The position numbers and the translations under genes were made by a program. A stretch of 64,000 nucleotides of DNA. Origin: Pantoea sp. Lineage in GTDB: Bacteria > Pseudomonadota > Gammaproteobacteria > Enterobacterales > Enterobacteriaceae. Numbering within the stretch: position 1 is the first letter of the stretch; every line of letters starts with the position of its first letter. The stretch lies in contig NZ_JAPWKD010000020.1 in the NCBI RefSeq assembly GCF_028283705.1, positions 78,063 to 142,062 of the forward strand, in the 5' to 3' direction. The notes beneath the pieces are model-generated. The model searched no databases. It was not told the DNA's origin and saw nothing but the letters and a program-made list of their open reading frames with translations. Positions 38,674-46,412 of the stretch are shown one piece after another.

Positions 38674-39756
38674 GTGAGTGCCCTTCTTCGTATCCCTTCT
38701 TCCCGGCTCCATCAATTTGTACAGGCTATCTGGTTACATGCAGGCAGTAGTGCCGACGAAGCACGGCTGGTCGCCGACCACCTGGTAGCAGCGAATCTGG
38801 CGGGTCATGATTCGCATGGCGTAGGCATGATCCCGAGTTATATGGTTTCTCTCTCTCAGGGTTTTCTCCAGCTTAACCAGCACACCACGGTTGAGAAAGA
38901 TGTCGGCGCAGTGCTCACCCTGAGCGGTCATAATGGGTTTGGCCAGGTCGCGGCATGGGAAGCCATGAAGATGGGGATCGAGCGCGCGGCTAAATTTGGA
39001 ATCGCCGCCGTTGGCCTGCACGATTCACATCATATCGGGCGCATCGGTCACTGGGCTGAACAATGTGCGGCTGCCGGGTTTGTCTCTTTTCACTTCGTCA
39101 ACGTCGCGGGTGACCCGATGGTTGCACCGTTCAACGGCAGCGACCGGCGTTTTGGTACTAACCCCTTCTGTGCCATCTTCCCGCGCACCAACGCCAAACC
39201 GCTGCTGCTTGATTTCGCCACCAGCGGCATTGCCTTCGGCAAAACCCGTGTGGCATGGAACAAAGAACAGCAGGTTGCACCGGGTTATCTGATCGATCAT
39301 CAGGGCAAAGGCACCACCGAACCCGGCGTGATGCATCAGGAACCTTATGGCTCGCTGCTGCCATTTGGGCTGCATAAGGGTTATGCGCTGGCTACCATGT
39401 GTGAAATTCTCGGCGGCGCGCTGTCAGGTGGACGCACCACACATGACGAAACCCTGGTGAGCTGCCACGATGCCATCTTCAACTGCATGACCACCATCAT
39501 CGTGAATCCGGAAGCCTTCGATGCACCCGCGATGCAGCAGGAAGCGGAAGCCTTCCTCAGTTGGGTAAAACGTTCGCCACAAAGCGGCGATGCGCCGATT
39601 CAGATACCGGGCGAATGGGAAGAGAACAATCGTCTGGAGCGTGAACGCGAAGGCATTCCGCTGGATACCAATAGCTGGGAAAAAATTTGCCAGGCGGCTT
39701 TACAGGCGGGGATGACGGAAGAAGAACTGGCGGCCTTCCGCGCACTGGCGCAGTAG
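38674..39756 (+). CDS. hcxB: hydroxycarboxylate dehydrogenase B (YbiC family)
   Basis: A 360-aa NAD(P)-dependent 2-hydroxyacid dehydrogenase of the malate/L-sulfolactate (type 2) family, not the Rossmann LDH family. Typical segments are AGHDSHGVGMIPSY, HDSHHIGRIGHWAEQ (catalytic His) and FGLHKGYALATMCE. It resembles E. coli YbiC/HcxB over the full length. GTG start at 38674 with GAAAGGAG upstream. It converges on gntT. Confidence 0.88.
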   Translation: MSALLRIPSSRLHQFVQAIWLHAGSSADEARLVADHLVAANLAGHDSHGVGMIPSYMVSLSQGFLQLNQHTTVEKDVGAVLTLSGHNGFGQVAAWEAMKMGIERAAKFGIAAVGLHDSHHIGRIGHWAEQCAAAGFVSFHFVNVAGDPMVAPFNGSDRRFGTNPFCAIFPRTNAKPLLLDFATSGIAFGKTRVAWNKEQQVAPGYLIDHQGKGTTEPGVMHQEPYGSLLPFGLHKGYALATMCEILGGALSGGRTTHDETLVSCHDAIFNCMTTIIVNPEAFDAPAMQQEAEAFLSWVKRSPQSGDAPIQIPGEWEENNRLEREREGIPLDTNSWEKICQAALQAGMTEEELAAFRALAQ

Positions 39757-39763
39757 ACCGCGA

Positions 39764-39788
39764 ATGCTGAGGCGCCATGCCTCAGCAT
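39764..39788. terminator. hairpin between convergent hcxB and gntT
   Basis: ATGCTGAGGC (39764-39773) pairs perfectly with GCCTCAGCAT (39779-39788). T tracts are poor, so efficiency is uncertain. Confidence 0.6.
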
Positions 39789-39795
39789 CTTCACA

Positions 39796-41112
39796 TCAAA
39801 TTACCATCGACAGCAGCAGACAACCCACTAAACCGCAGACTGAGATGATGGTCTCCAGCACTGACCATGAGCGAATGGTTTCGCCGATCGTCAGGTTGAA
39901 ATACTCCTTAAACAACCAGAAGCCCGGATCGTTGACGTGAGAAAAAATCACGCTGCCCGATCCAACCGCAATCACCATCAGCTCCGGGCTGGCACCGGAG
40001 GTAGCGATCAGCGGTGCCACAATGCCACCTGCGGTAATTGCGGCCACGGTAGCGGAACCGAGTGCGATACGCAGCACCGCCGCAATTGACCAGGCCATAA
40101 AGATCGGGGAGACATTGGTTTCATGCATCATGCTGGCGATATATTTATCGACACCGCTATCCACCAGCACCTGTTTAAACGCCCCGCCACCACCGATAAT
40201 CAGCAGCATCATGGCGATGATTTTGATGGAGTCACTTAATGTGCCCATCACTTCATCCATGCTGCGTCCGCGATTCAGACCAAAGGTGAAGATAGCAATC
40301 AGCACCGCAATCAGCGTAGCCATGATCGGATCGCCAAAGAACTCAGCGTAAGGCAGGATCACATGTCCTTTTGGCAGGACCATTTCGGCCACCGCACGCA
40401 GAGCCATCAGAATCACCGGCACCAGCGCGGTACCAACACTGACGCCAAAGCCCGGCATTTCCGCTTCGCTGAAGGTTTTCGGATTCCACAGTCCTTCCGG
40501 AATCGGTTTATCGATACCTTTCAGAAAACGTGCGTAGACCGGTCCCGCCAGAATAACGGTAGGAATGCCCAGCAGGGTGCCAAACAGCAGGGTTTTGCCC
40601 ATATCCGCATTGAACAGCGTGGCAATCGCGGTTGGACCCGGGTGCGGCGGTAAAAAGCCGTGCGTGACCGACAAGGCTGCCGCCATCGGCACACCCACAA
40701 ACAGCAATGGCACGCGCGCTGTTGCGGCGATGCTGAAAATCAGCGGAATCATCAAAACAAAGCCGATTTCATAAAACAGGGCGAAACCGACGGTAAAGCC
40801 GGTCAATACCACCGCCCATTGAACATTCTGCTTACCGAATTTTTCAATCAGGGTTGTGGCGATGCGCTGCGCGCCGCCGCAATCCGCCAGCAGTTTTCCC
40901 AGCATGGCGCCAAAACCGATAATCAGCGCCAGGCTGCCCAGAGTCCCGCCGACGCCGGATTTGATGGAATCAAGCACCTTGCCCACCGGCATACCCTCGA
41001 GCACGCCGACAATCAGCGCCACCAGAATCAGTGCGATAAATCCGTTCAGTTTGAAGCGAATCATCAGCAGTAGCAGTAACGCCACGCCAATTGCCACGTA
41101 GAGTAATGGCAT
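39796..41112 (-). CDS. gntT: high-affinity gluconate transporter GntT
   Basis: A 438-aa polytopic H+/gluconate symporter of the GntP family, closely similar to E. coli GntT along its length (VTHGFLPPHPGPTAIA, GGGGAFKQVLVDSGVDKYIA, SHVNDPGFWLFKEYF). I chose ATG 41112 (MPLLYVAIG), the known start, over 41145. Two overlapping GntR operators lie about 110-140 bases upstream, so it should be induced by gluconate. Confidence 0.94.
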   Translation of the reverse strand: MPLLYVAIGVALLLLLMIRFKLNGFIALILVALIVGVLEGMPVGKVLDSIKSGVGGTLGSLALIIGFGAMLGKLLADCGGAQRIATTLIEKFGKQNVQWAVVLTGFTVGFALFYEIGFVLMIPLIFSIAATARVPLLFVGVPMAAALSVTHGFLPPHPGPTAIATLFNADMGKTLLFGTLLGIPTVILAGPVYARFLKGIDKPIPEGLWNPKTFSEAEMPGFGVSVGTALVPVILMALRAVAEMVLPKGHVILPYAEFFGDPIMATLIAVLIAIFTFGLNRGRSMDEVMGTLSDSIKIIAMMLLIIGGGGAFKQVLVDSGVDKYIASMMHETNVSPIFMAWSIAAVLRIALGSATVAAITAGGIVAPLIATSGASPELMVIAVGSGSVIFSHVNDPGFWLFKEYFNLTIGETIRSWSVLETIISVCGLVGCLLLSMVI

Positions 41113-41223
41113 AATTTTTCTCCACCTTTTTGCACGGTCTTCCACCGGCAGCGGTTTGTTGTGATAAGTCCTGAGGACGATGGATACAGCAGCGTTTGAG
41201 ATGTTGTTACATCGCGATGCATC

Positions 41224-41253
41224 TTGTTACCGGTATCATGTTAAGGGTAACAA
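41224..41253. promoter_or_regulatory. two overlapping GntR operators
   Basis: TTGTTACCGGTATCAT (41224-41239) and ATGTTAAGGGTAACAA (41238-41253) both fit the gluconate-repressor consensus ATGTTA-N4-TAACAT and share two bases. They lie between gntT and the divergent alcohol dehydrogenase gene, so GntR may control both. Confidence 0.75.
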
Positions 41254-41383
41254 GATGAAGAAATCACCTGCTACGCCAGGTGAATTTCTGAATTGAGAAG
41301 GTGATCAAATTTTTGCCGGTCAGTTATCAGAATGTTTGCCCCGACAGCCAGGAGGGTTTGGTTAAACTAAGGGTTTTCCGCCC

Positions 41384-42547
41384 ATGAAAAAGGATCTGCA
41401 GGTGAGTGAGAATCTGATTGAGCTGTACAGTAATCAACAAACCCTGTTTGCCCGCGGCAGCATTGACCGGCTGGTGCCGTTGCTTGCCGCTAATCCACAG
41501 CCCACGTTGCTGTTCTGTGGTCGCTCGTTTCTTAACGGTCCTGCCTGGGCGCGCCTCGGAACAGCGCTCAACGATCACATTCTTGGTTATGAGATCGTCA
41601 GCCATGAGGCATCGCCCGCTGAGATCGATGCCTGGGTAACGCGCTGGCGGGGTCATGTGGATCGTGTGGTGGCGATCGGGGGCGGCAGCGTGCTGGACGC
41701 AGCCAAAGCCTTTAGTGCCATGATGCAACACCCGCTGCCGACCGCGCGTTATCTGGAAAAGGTCGGGGATACACCGGTGCAGCCCGTAACATTGCCACTG
41801 ATTGCCATTCCCACTACCGCCGGTACCGGCAGCGAAGCGACGCAGAATGCCGTCGTGACCGATCAGCAAAATATCCAGGTGAAAGCCTCACTGCGCCATC
41901 CGGTATTTGTGCCGCAGGTGGCAATTCTCGACCCTGATTTACTGCAAGGGGCACCGGATACGGTGCTGGCGACCTGCGCCATTGACGCCTTCACCCATCT
42001 GTTTGAGGCGTATCTGTCACGCAAAGGCAATCTGTTCAGTCAGCAAATGGCGCTGAATGGCCTGCAACTGTTCTTTAAAGCCTGGCCTGCGCTCAATCGT
42101 CACGACCAGGCAGGTGATGACGCGCGCGAAGCAATGATGATGGCTTCCTGGCTGGGCGGCGTATGCCTGAGCAGTGCCGGATTAGGTGTGATCCATGGCA
42201 TCGCCGGTGAGCTGGGGGCGATTAAACCTTTCCATCATGGGGAAGTCTGCGGACGTTTGCTGTTTCCGTTCCTTGAGGTGCTGGCCGAAAGTGAACATCC
42301 CGAACAGCAGCGCCTGATGGCACAACTGGCGCAGCAACTGTTGCCCGATGATCCGGCACCACCGGCGCTGGCATTAAAAGCCTGGCTGCAACAACATGCC
42401 ATCATGCCGTTCTGGCTGGATGGACCTGCCTTATCCACCACCGAGGTGGAGTGGATAGTGGCCCGTGCGAACAGTAAAAACGGCTGGGTCAGCTACGACA
42501 AAGAGATCCTGCGCGACATGATCGCCGCCGCCTGGCCGATTGTTTAA
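41384..42547 (+). CDS. iron-containing alcohol dehydrogenase
   Basis: A 387-aa group III (Fe-dependent) dehydrogenase. The nucleotide loop GGGSVLDAAKAF (about 98-109) and PTTAGTGSEAT (about 144-154) are intact, and the metal ligands are visible in CAIDAFTHLFEAY (Asp, His), GVIHGIAG (His) and FHHGEVCG (His). Substrate not predictable. Its divergence from gntT across GntR operators suggests a role in sugar-acid or related aldehyde metabolism. The ribosome site is weak. Confidence 0.88.
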   Translation: MKKDLQVSENLIELYSNQQTLFARGSIDRLVPLLAANPQPTLLFCGRSFLNGPAWARLGTALNDHILGYEIVSHEASPAEIDAWVTRWRGHVDRVVAIGGGSVLDAAKAFSAMMQHPLPTARYLEKVGDTPVQPVTLPLIAIPTTAGTGSEATQNAVVTDQQNIQVKASLRHPVFVPQVAILDPDLLQGAPDTVLATCAIDAFTHLFEAYLSRKGNLFSQQMALNGLQLFFKAWPALNRHDQAGDDAREAMMMASWLGGVCLSSAGLGVIHGIAGELGAIKPFHHGEVCGRLLFPFLEVLAESEHPEQQRLMAQLAQQLLPDDPAPPALALKAWLQQHAIMPFWLDGPALSTTEVEWIVARANSKNGWVSYDKEILRDMIAAAWPIV

Positions 42548-42567
42548 TTCAGATACGCACACAACCC

Positions 42568-42597
42568 GGTAACGACGCAGTTTATTGCGCCGTTACC
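42568..42597. terminator. hairpin between convergent dehydrogenase and phosphatase genes
   Basis: GGTAACGACGCA (42568-42579) pairs with TGCGCCGTTACC (42586-42597) with one A/C mismatch; no strong T tract. Confidence 0.5.
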
Positions 42598-42605
42598 ATA
42601 ATGCC

Positions 42606-43433
42606 TCAAACCTCGAACGGTCCCTGCCCTGCCAGCATCTGCTCAATCACCTGCAACACGCCCTCGTCATTGTTGGACGGAGCCTGATAGCGCGCCGCCT
42701 GTTTCACGCGCTGCGGGGCATTTTGCATGGCAAAGCTGAAGCCGGACTGCACCAGCATTTCGAGATCGTTGCCGCCATCACCAAAAGCCAGCACTTCATC
42801 ATTGTTGATACCCCAGCGGCTTTGCAGCAAGCGCAGGCCATTGGCTTTATGCAGGCCCGGCACAATCAAATCCACCGAACCATGGCCGCTGGACGTCGCC
42901 GCCGCAGCCCCATGATGCAAACGCTCGATATCGGCCATCAGAATCGCCACATAGTCGTCGGAGAGGTTGAGGGCAAACTTGAACAGTTTGTCATCACCGG
43001 TATCACTCAGGCTGTCGATAGCGGTTAGCCGATGGCAGTAATGGCGCATCTTCGTCAGCCATTGTTCATCGACACCCGAGAAGTAGTAAGCGCTGTTACG
43101 ACCAGCGATCAGGTATTTCAGGTCGGGATAGTGACCGCGTTGCAGCGTATCCATCACCGCATGGATGTCATCACGTGAGAAAGAGCCGCAGAACAACTCT
43201 TCATCACGGTCGATAATCCACGCGCCGTTCTCCGCCACAAAAGCGATGTTACTGGCAATATCGGGAAAGAAAGATTTGAGTTGATAATACTGGTTACCGC
43301 TGGCGACCACGAATTTGATGCCACGCTGTTGCATCTGGTGGTAACAGGCTTGAAAACGTGCGCGATTGTACTGTTTTTTATCGTCGAGAAAGGTGCCGTC
43401 CATATCCACCGCCACCATTTTTACCACGGCCAT
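42606..43433 (-). CDS. ybiV: HAD-IIB sugar phosphatase, YbiV/SupH type
   Basis: A 275-aa Cof-type phosphatase. Motif I DMDGTFLDD, the RGIKFVVASGNQYYQL segment and the Mg loop FGDGGNDLEM are present, and the alignment with E. coli YbiV (sugar phosphatase active on fructose 1-phosphate and ribose 5-phosphate in vitro) is good. One GTG and two ATGs cluster at the start; I used the ATG at 43433, best spaced from AAGGAG. It converges on the alcohol dehydrogenase. Confidence 0.88.
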   Translation of the reverse strand: MAVVKMVAVDMDGTFLDDKKQYNRARFQACYHQMQQRGIKFVVASGNQYYQLKSFFPDIASNIAFVAENGAWIIDRDEELFCGSFSRDDIHAVMDTLQRGHYPDLKYLIAGRNSAYYFSGVDEQWLTKMRHYCHRLTAIDSLSDTGDDKLFKFALNLSDDYVAILMADIERLHHGAAAATSSGHGSVDLIVPGLHKANGLRLLQSRWGINNDEVLAFGDGGNDLEMLVQSGFSFAMQNAPQRVKQAARYQAPSNNDEGVLQVIEQMLAGQGPFEV

Positions 43434-43504
43434 CATCACTCCTTAGCGTTTTGAAAGGAAAACTGACGCTTTACAGGATAGCCTGGCGGGGAGGAGAAAA
43501 CAGC

Positions 43505-43534
43505 GAAAAGACGGATGGCGAGTGCCATCCGTCT
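43505..43534 (-). terminator. terminator of the RcnB-like gene
   Basis: On the minus strand AGACGGATGGC pairs with GCCATCCGTCT (43509-43534) around a four-base loop and is followed by TTTTCGCTGTTTT, just after the stop at 43543. Confidence 0.75.
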
Positions 43535-43542
43535 GCGGGAGA

Positions 43543-44007
43543 TTAGTTGAACGCGTTATTCAGCAGAATGGCGGTGATGATACCGGTGGCTGCCGCGACC
43601 AGAACATAGTTACCGTCGATATATGCCCAGTGCTCGCCGCGTGGCGGCTCGTACAGACCGCGTCCACGCCAGTCATCAACGCGATAATGCGGACCACGGA
43701 ATTCCGGTGGTGCCGGGTAACCACGACGGAAGTCATGACCATTCCAGGCGAAACGATCGCCGCCATGATGGTCTTGCGGCATCGGACGGCCAGCGTAATG
43801 ATCATGGCCATGATCCGGACCACGGTCATAGCCATGGTCAGGACCACGATTGCCACCACGATCGGGGCCATTACCGTGATCCTGATGCTGGTTGCCACCG
43901 TGTGGCTGCCAGTGTTGATCGCCCGGACCATCGGCCCAGGATACGCTGGAAATCAGTGAGCTGCATGCAATAAGCGAAGCGACTAGCGTTAATGTTGTTT
44001 TTTTCAT
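43543..44007 (-). CDS. RcnB-family periplasmic protein
   Basis: A 154-aa exported protein. Signal peptide residues about 1-25 (cut near SWADG), then a His/Gly/Asp-rich low-complexity region of about 60 residues (repeated PDHG and DRG units), then the RcnB domain with WRGRGLYEPPRGEHWAYIDGNYVLVAAATG. RcnB helps nickel/cobalt homeostasis in E. coli; the histidines fit metal binding. A final hydrophobic stretch (GIITAILLNN) may contact the membrane. ATG 44007 is preferred to 44052. Confidence 0.88.
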   Translation of the reverse strand: MKKTTLTLVASLIACSSLISSVSWADGPGDQHWQPHGGNQHQDHGNGPDRGGNRGPDHGYDRGPDHGHDHYAGRPMPQDHHGGDRFAWNGHDFRRGYPAPPEFRGPHYRVDDWRGRGLYEPPRGEHWAYIDGNYVLVAAATGIITAILLNNAFN

Positions 44008-44859
44008 GGTGTTGCCTCCAATGATAACGGCAATGGTAGCGCCGTTAAGCACTACTATTGATTATAGGAAGGCAAAAGCGCATTTCCAAAATTCCTAAAA
44101 AACCGCCATCTTACAATAAATTACCTCGATTTATCGCTTTCTTAACACTTGTGTCTGGACTGACATTAAATGGACCGAAAAAGCAGCAATATTTGCCATG
44201 CGGAAACAAGCGGAAGAGAAAAGAAAGCCCGATCGCAGGGATCGGGAGGAATCAATTTCCATTTATTGCATAAAGAGGGAGAACCCTGCAAAAGTGAGGG
44301 TAAAACTGAAGCACACAACGCCACATCACTAGCATTGCCGGTAAACAATACCATTTAAAAATGAAAAAAACTTTTAAAAATGACTATTTTTCGGAAAAAT
44401 ACGTAAAGAGTTAGCGGATTAAAGAAATAACGTATTGCGCAACGTCATTTCACAGAGAATAAGGTCTGTGCTCCGACCAGCACAAATCATACAATATTTT
44501 ACCGGATCAACTAACCTCAGGAAGATGAAACCCTGAAATCATAAAAAAATCATTAAAATCAACACAAAAACCCATTCATCACTGGCGAGACTTTACGTCT
44601 CGCTCCCGCTCAGAAAAAATTTATTTTTCACCAACTGGTATAAATTCCTGCCAGGAAGATTTAATACACAACAGTGATTAATACAGAGCTCAATATTAGC
44701 ATTATTAACGAAGTTTATAGGATGCGTTAATTCTTCCTGAATCAGCCTTCTGGAGATTCTTTTCTTTTTCCACCTTAAAGATGAAGCGAATAATACCCTG
44801 TGTAATACTCATGTTCAGGTCTTTGCTTTGGCAGAAACTGCCGGTGGAAAAAATGCCAG
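44008..44859. other. 850-base A+T-rich gap without a recognised gene
   Basis: Frames here are short and lack ribosome sites. A hairpin GCGAGAC/GTCTCGC lies near 44585-44603 and a small GTGCT/AGCAC stem near 44467-44482, neither a clear terminator. Both flanking genes are transcribed leftwards, so the DUF1272 gene reads into the gap and the RcnB promoter lies at its left end. It may hold an unannotated small RNA, but nothing shows one. Confidence 0.4.
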
Positions 44860-45093
44860 TCAGCGCAACGTCGATTTATGGCGCGTGGTCGAAGCCGGAT
44901 GCAGTAGCAGCTCAGCAGCCGGACGGATGGGGCGTCGCACCAGCTCCCCGCCACAGTTGGGGCAACGTTCATGCAGCACCTCGCTGGCACAGCTGGCGCA
45001 GAAGGTACATTCGAACGAACAGATACGCGCGTCAGGTGCTTCCGGCGGTAAATCTTTATCGCAGCATTCACAGTTGGGACGTAATTCCAGCAT
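44860..45093 (-). CDS. DUF1272 zinc-ribbon protein
   Basis: A 77-aa protein of the DUF1272 family. MLELRPNCECCDKDLPPEA is the family signature, with further CxxC pairs in CTFCASC and CPNCGGEL, together a probable double zinc ribbon. ATG 45093 has AGGAGA upstream; the frame opens earlier at 45222 without support. Function unknown. Divergent from the AI-2E-family gene. Confidence 0.85.
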   Translation of the reverse strand: MLELRPNCECCDKDLPPEAPDARICSFECTFCASCASEVLHERCPNCGGELVRRPIRPAAELLLHPASTTRHKSTLR

Positions 45094-45276
45094 GGTTTTC
45101 TCCTGTCGGTAAAATGCCATCATCGCGGGTGGCGAGGGTACGTGACCAGCCCCTGACCGGACGAAGCAGGGACAAATCGGGACATCAGCTGGCCGGTTTC
45201 CCGTCATCCGAATTTGTTCCATTCCTCTTCAGACCTTCTATAGTTCATTCGTCCCCATTTTCTAAGAGACGTGTTA

Positions 45277-46380
45277 ATGCAAGTTAAAGGATTGAATATC
45301 GGCTTTTTCATTGTCATCCTGGCGATTGTCACGGTGGCGTTTTTTGATGTGCTCGCACCTTACTTCTCCGCCATTTTGTGGGCGGCGATTCTGGCAGTGA
45401 TTTTCCATCCGCTGAAATCACTGCTGCGGCAAAAACTGGGGGATCGTAATGGACTGGCTTCGCTGATTACGCTGCTGATTATCTGCCTGATCGTCTTCAC
45501 ACCGCTGGCGATCGTCACGTCGTCGCTGGTGGTGGAGATCAATACTGTCTACAACAAACTGCAAAACAACTCCTCGCAGTTTCCAGCGGTGTTTGCCGAT
45601 TTGTTTCAGCATCTGCCCGGGTGGGCGCGCAGTTACCTGTCTGACCATCACCTGAATAATGCCGCGCAAATTCAGGAAAAACTCTCCGGTTTTGCCCTCA
45701 AGGGTGGCCAGTACATGGCAGGGAGCGTGTTCATTATTGGCAAAGGTACCTTCACCTTTACCGTGGGTTTTGGCGTGATGCTGTACCTGCTGTTTTTCCT
45801 GCTGAAAGACGGTGCCTGGCTGGTCAGCCTGATCCTGGAATCACTGCCGCTCTCCACTCACGTTAAGCATCACCTGCTGCTGAAATTTGCCGCCGTATCC
45901 CGCGCCACAGTTAAAGGAACGGTGGTGGTCGCGATAGTTCAGGGGGTACTGGGGGGACTGGCCTTCTGGTTCACTGGCATTGACGGCAGTCTGCTGTGGG
46001 GCGCGCTGATGGCGTTCCTGTCACTGGTTCCAGCGATTGGTTCCGCGATCGTGTGGGTACCGGCAACCATTTTCTTCTTCGCCACCGGCGCGCTGTGGAA
46101 AGGGTTCTTCCTGATCGGCTTTTTCGTCGTGGTGGTGGGTCTGGTGGATAATATTCTGCGCCCATTGCTGGTGGGGAAAGACACCAAAATGCCGGACTAT
46201 ATGATTCTGATTGCCACCCTCGGCGGTATGGAAGTGTATGGCATCAACGGCTTCGTTATCGGCCCCCTCATCGCCGCGCTGTTTATCGCCTGCTGGAATC
46301 TGCTCTCCGGGCGTGACAATCGCGATAACGTTGAGGAAATTGACGAAGAATTTATCGAAGAGGGTAAAAAACGCGATTGA
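45277..46380 (+). CDS. AI-2E-family (UPF0118) membrane protein
   Basis: A 367-aa polytopic inner-membrane protein with about eight hydrophobic spans and the family block LVPAIGSAIVWVPA...GLVDNILRPLLVGK. Family members include TqsA (autoinducer-2 export) and bacterial Na+(Li+)/H+ antiporters, so the substrate is open. The C-terminal 25 residues are very acidic (VEEIDEEFIEEGKKRD). A GTG at 45271 is an alternative start. It converges on the P-type ATPase. Confidence 0.87.
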   Translation: MQVKGLNIGFFIVILAIVTVAFFDVLAPYFSAILWAAILAVIFHPLKSLLRQKLGDRNGLASLITLLIICLIVFTPLAIVTSSLVVEINTVYNKLQNNSSQFPAVFADLFQHLPGWARSYLSDHHLNNAAQIQEKLSGFALKGGQYMAGSVFIIGKGTFTFTVGFGVMLYLLFFLLKDGAWLVSLILESLPLSTHVKHHLLLKFAAVSRATVKGTVVVAIVQGVLGGLAFWFTGIDGSLLWGALMAFLSLVPAIGSAIVWVPATIFFFATGALWKGFFLIGFFVVVVGLVDNILRPLLVGKDTKMPDYMILIATLGGMEVYGINGFVIGPLIAALFIACWNLLSGRDNRDNVEEIDEEFIEEGKKRD

Positions 46381-46412
46381 GAGCGAGTGCCGAACGGCAC
46401 CCGCCACGAGAA

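Noticed and set aside
43522..43973. Plus-strand frames of 116-145 codons opposite the RcnB-like gene
   Set aside because: Low-complexity shadows of the His-rich minus-strand gene; no start signals.
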